Assembly (NCBI RefSeq): GCF_000272405.2 | Contig: NZ_AJZM02000067.1 | Location: forward strand, 1-7,029 | Direction of reading: 5' to 3' | Source: Vibrio tasmaniensis 1F-187 | Lineage (GTDB): Bacteria > Pseudomonadota > Gammaproteobacteria > Enterobacterales > Vibrionaceae | DNA: 7,029 nt | The notes under the pieces: model-generated | What the model was told of the DNA's origin: nothing | What the model saw: the letters and a program-made list of their open reading frames with translations, nothing else | Databases searched by the model: none | Program-made: the position numbers and the translations under genes | Part shown: positions 5,934-7,029 of the stretch, in pieces | How the letters are laid out: the number at the start of each line of letters is the position of its first letter | Numbering within the stretch: the first letter of the stretch is position 1

Positions 5934-6923
5934 GTGGCGCAACAATTCGAAGATAGATTCCATCGCAAGTTTTATTACTTGCGCTTGTCGGTTACAGACG
6001 TCTGTAACTTTAAATGTACTTACTGCTTGCCGGATGGTTACAAACCGTCAGGGCAAAAAAACTCGTCTTTTTTAAGTGTTCCCGAGATCAAACGCGTTGT
6101 AAAAGCGTTTGCAGATTGTGGTACCTCAAAGATCCGCATTACAGGCGGAGAGCCGAGTCTGCGTAAAGACTTTCCTGAAATCATACATACTGTTGCTTCT
6201 ACTCCAGGCATCGAAAAAGTAGCCACCACAACGAATGGCTACCGCATGGAGAAACAAGTAGGGCAATGGCGTGATGCTGGTTTAACCCATATAAACGTGA
6301 GCGTGGATAGCTTAGATTCGCGCATGTTCCATCAGATCACTGGTGAGAATAAGTTTACAGAGGTTATGCGAGGCATTGATAAAGCGTTTGAGGTTGGCTT
6401 TGAACAAGTCAAAGTCAACGTCGTATTGATGAAAGACCTCAATAGTCAGGAATTACCAGCCTTCCTTAATTGGATCAAAGACAAACCTATTCAATTACGT
6501 TTTATCGAGCTGATGAAAACCGGCGAGATGGACGAGTTGTTCGATAAACACCATGTGTCTGGCGTTGCGATCCGCAACCAGCTTATTGCTAATGGTTGGC
6601 TGTTAAAAGTCAAAGCCGTTAATGATGGCCCCGCGCAAGTGTTTGTCCACCCAGACTACAAGGGTGAAATCGGTTTGATCATGCCTTACGAGAAAGACTT
6701 TTGTGAGAGTTGTAACCGACTGCGTGTTTCTGCGACCGGTAAACTTCACTTATGTCTGTTTGGCGACCATGGTGTTGAACTGAGAGATCTGATTCAAGAG
6801 GATCAACAAGAGCAAGAGCTCATTGATCGAATTCAGGCTCAGCTTCAAACCAAGTCCGTTAGCCACTTCTTACACGATGGCAACAGTGGCATGACTCCAA
6901 ACTTGGCGTCAATCGGCGGTTAA
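5934..6923 (+). CDS. moaA: GTP 3',8-cyclase MoaA (molybdenum cofactor biosynthesis)
   Basis: MoaA is a cytoplasmic radical-SAM enzyme that converts GTP to 3',8-cyclo-GTP, the first step of molybdopterin synthesis, which MoaC completes. From the GTG at 5934 the product has 329 residues, the E. coli length, and begins MAQQFEDRF. The radical-SAM cluster ligands are in CNFKCTYC (C24, C28, C31), followed by the SAM-binding GGEP (71-74). The second cluster uses C257, C260 and C274 in the [10 protein letters not shown] region, which binds GTP. The protein ends in the conserved double glycine (328-329). AAAGGTG (5923-5929) is a good ribosome site six bases before the GTG, so this start is preferred over the in-frame TTG at 5919, which lies before that site. 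A Moco-type riboswitch precedes it. No moaB follows within the remaining 106 bases. Confidence 0.96.
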   Translation: MAQQFEDRFHRKFYYLRLSVTDVCNFKCTYCLPDGYKPSGQKNSSFLSVPEIKRVVKAFADCGTSKIRITGGEPSLRKDFPEIIHTVASTPGIEKVATTTNGYRMEKQVGQWRDAGLTHINVSVDSLDSRMFHQITGENKFTEVMRGIDKAFEVGFEQVKVNVVLMKDLNSQELPAFLNWIKDKPIQLRFIELMKTGEMDELFDKHHVSGVAIRNQLIANGWLLKVKAVNDGPAQVFVHPDYKGEIGLIMPYEKDFCESCNRLRVSATGKLHLCLFGDHGVELRDLIQEDQQEQELIDRIQAQLQTKSVSHFLHDGNSGMTPNLASIGG

Positions 6924-6946
6924 CCCGCTATATACTCTAAAGCATT

Positions 6947-7029
6947 TTATCGCTCAGCTTCTTTAGGCTGGGCGAATAAGTCTAGGGCGTGTTGCCCTTT
7001 CGAGTTGATTTTTGCAGCGAGTTGCTGGG
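6947..7029 (-). CDS. Unidentified protein, C-terminal 26 residues only (cut by window edge)
   Basis: On the minus strand a frame open from the window edge runs to a TAA at 6949-6947, encoding a hydrophilic tail that starts QQLAAKINSKG and ends AQPKEAER. The residue composition looks protein-like, and the other two minus frames look less natural (one has an early stop, one is arginine-rich). A gene converging on moaA with a 23-base gap would be a normal arrangement. The segment is too short to assign to a family, and a chance open frame of this length is not rare, so the call is tentative. Confidence 0.45.
   Translation of the reverse strand, partial: QQLAAKINSKGQHALDLFAQPKEAER
6951..6974. 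other. Inverted repeat at the convergent end of moaA
   Basis: CGCTCAGC (6951-6958) pairs with GCTGGGCG (6967-6974) over eight base pairs including one G-U, around an 8-base loop. It lies 27 bases after the moaA stop. No T tract follows on either strand, so it is not a convincing intrinsic terminator. It may still act as a 3'-end structure for moaA mRNA. It also overlaps the end of the tentative minus-strand gene. Confidence 0.4.

Overview
The window is chromosomal DNA from a Vibrio or close relative (Vibrionaceae). The diagnostic feature is the quorum-sensing phosphorelay pair luxO-luxU with a divergently transcribed Qrr1-type small RNA between uvrB and luxO. The DNA is moderately AT-rich, and coding style is uniform across the window, with no insertion sequence, phage gene or CRISPR array. 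The species cannot be fixed from the sequence alone.

Layout. Positions 1-20 (minus) are the first 20 bases of a tRNA gene, probably tRNA-Asn, cut by the window edge, with a near-consensus sigma70 promoter at 41-69. An AT-rich gap of about 460 bases follows, holding an inverted pair of DnaA-box-like sequences (145-167) and ending in a LexA-like box (497-512) just before uvrB (530-2560, nucleotide excision repair). The uvrB-luxO gap (2561-2862) holds the Qrr1 sRNA on the minus strand with its terminator and sigma54 promoter, a palindromic LuxO-type operator, and the luxO promoter and leader. luxO (2863-4251) and luxU (4276-4620) form a short operon ended by a bidirectional terminator (4644-4670) shared with the convergent yvcK/ybhK gene (4711-5598, minus). 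The divergent gap between yvcK and moaA contains a Moco-family riboswitch (about 5847-5930), followed by moaA (5934-6923, GTG start). The last 83 bases appear to carry the 3' end of an unidentified minus-strand gene.

How the parts work together. LuxU passes phosphate to LuxO. Phospho-LuxO with sigma54 activates qrr1, and Qrr sRNAs then control the quorum-sensing regulon. The sequence shows both expected feedback elements: a LuxO palindrome over the luxO -35 region, and eight contiguous bases of complementarity between Qrr1 and the luxO leader. The order uvrB - yvcK/ybhK (reverse) - moaA matches the enterobacterial chromosome as recalled, so luxO-luxU-qrr1 sits as a compact module between otherwise ancestral housekeeping neighbours.

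I found no wholly undescribed system. The most interesting signals are regulatory: the Qrr1/LuxO feedback site, the LuxO start ambiguity, the Moco riboswitch that appears able to hide the moaA ribosome binding site, and the paired DnaA boxes upstream of uvrB.
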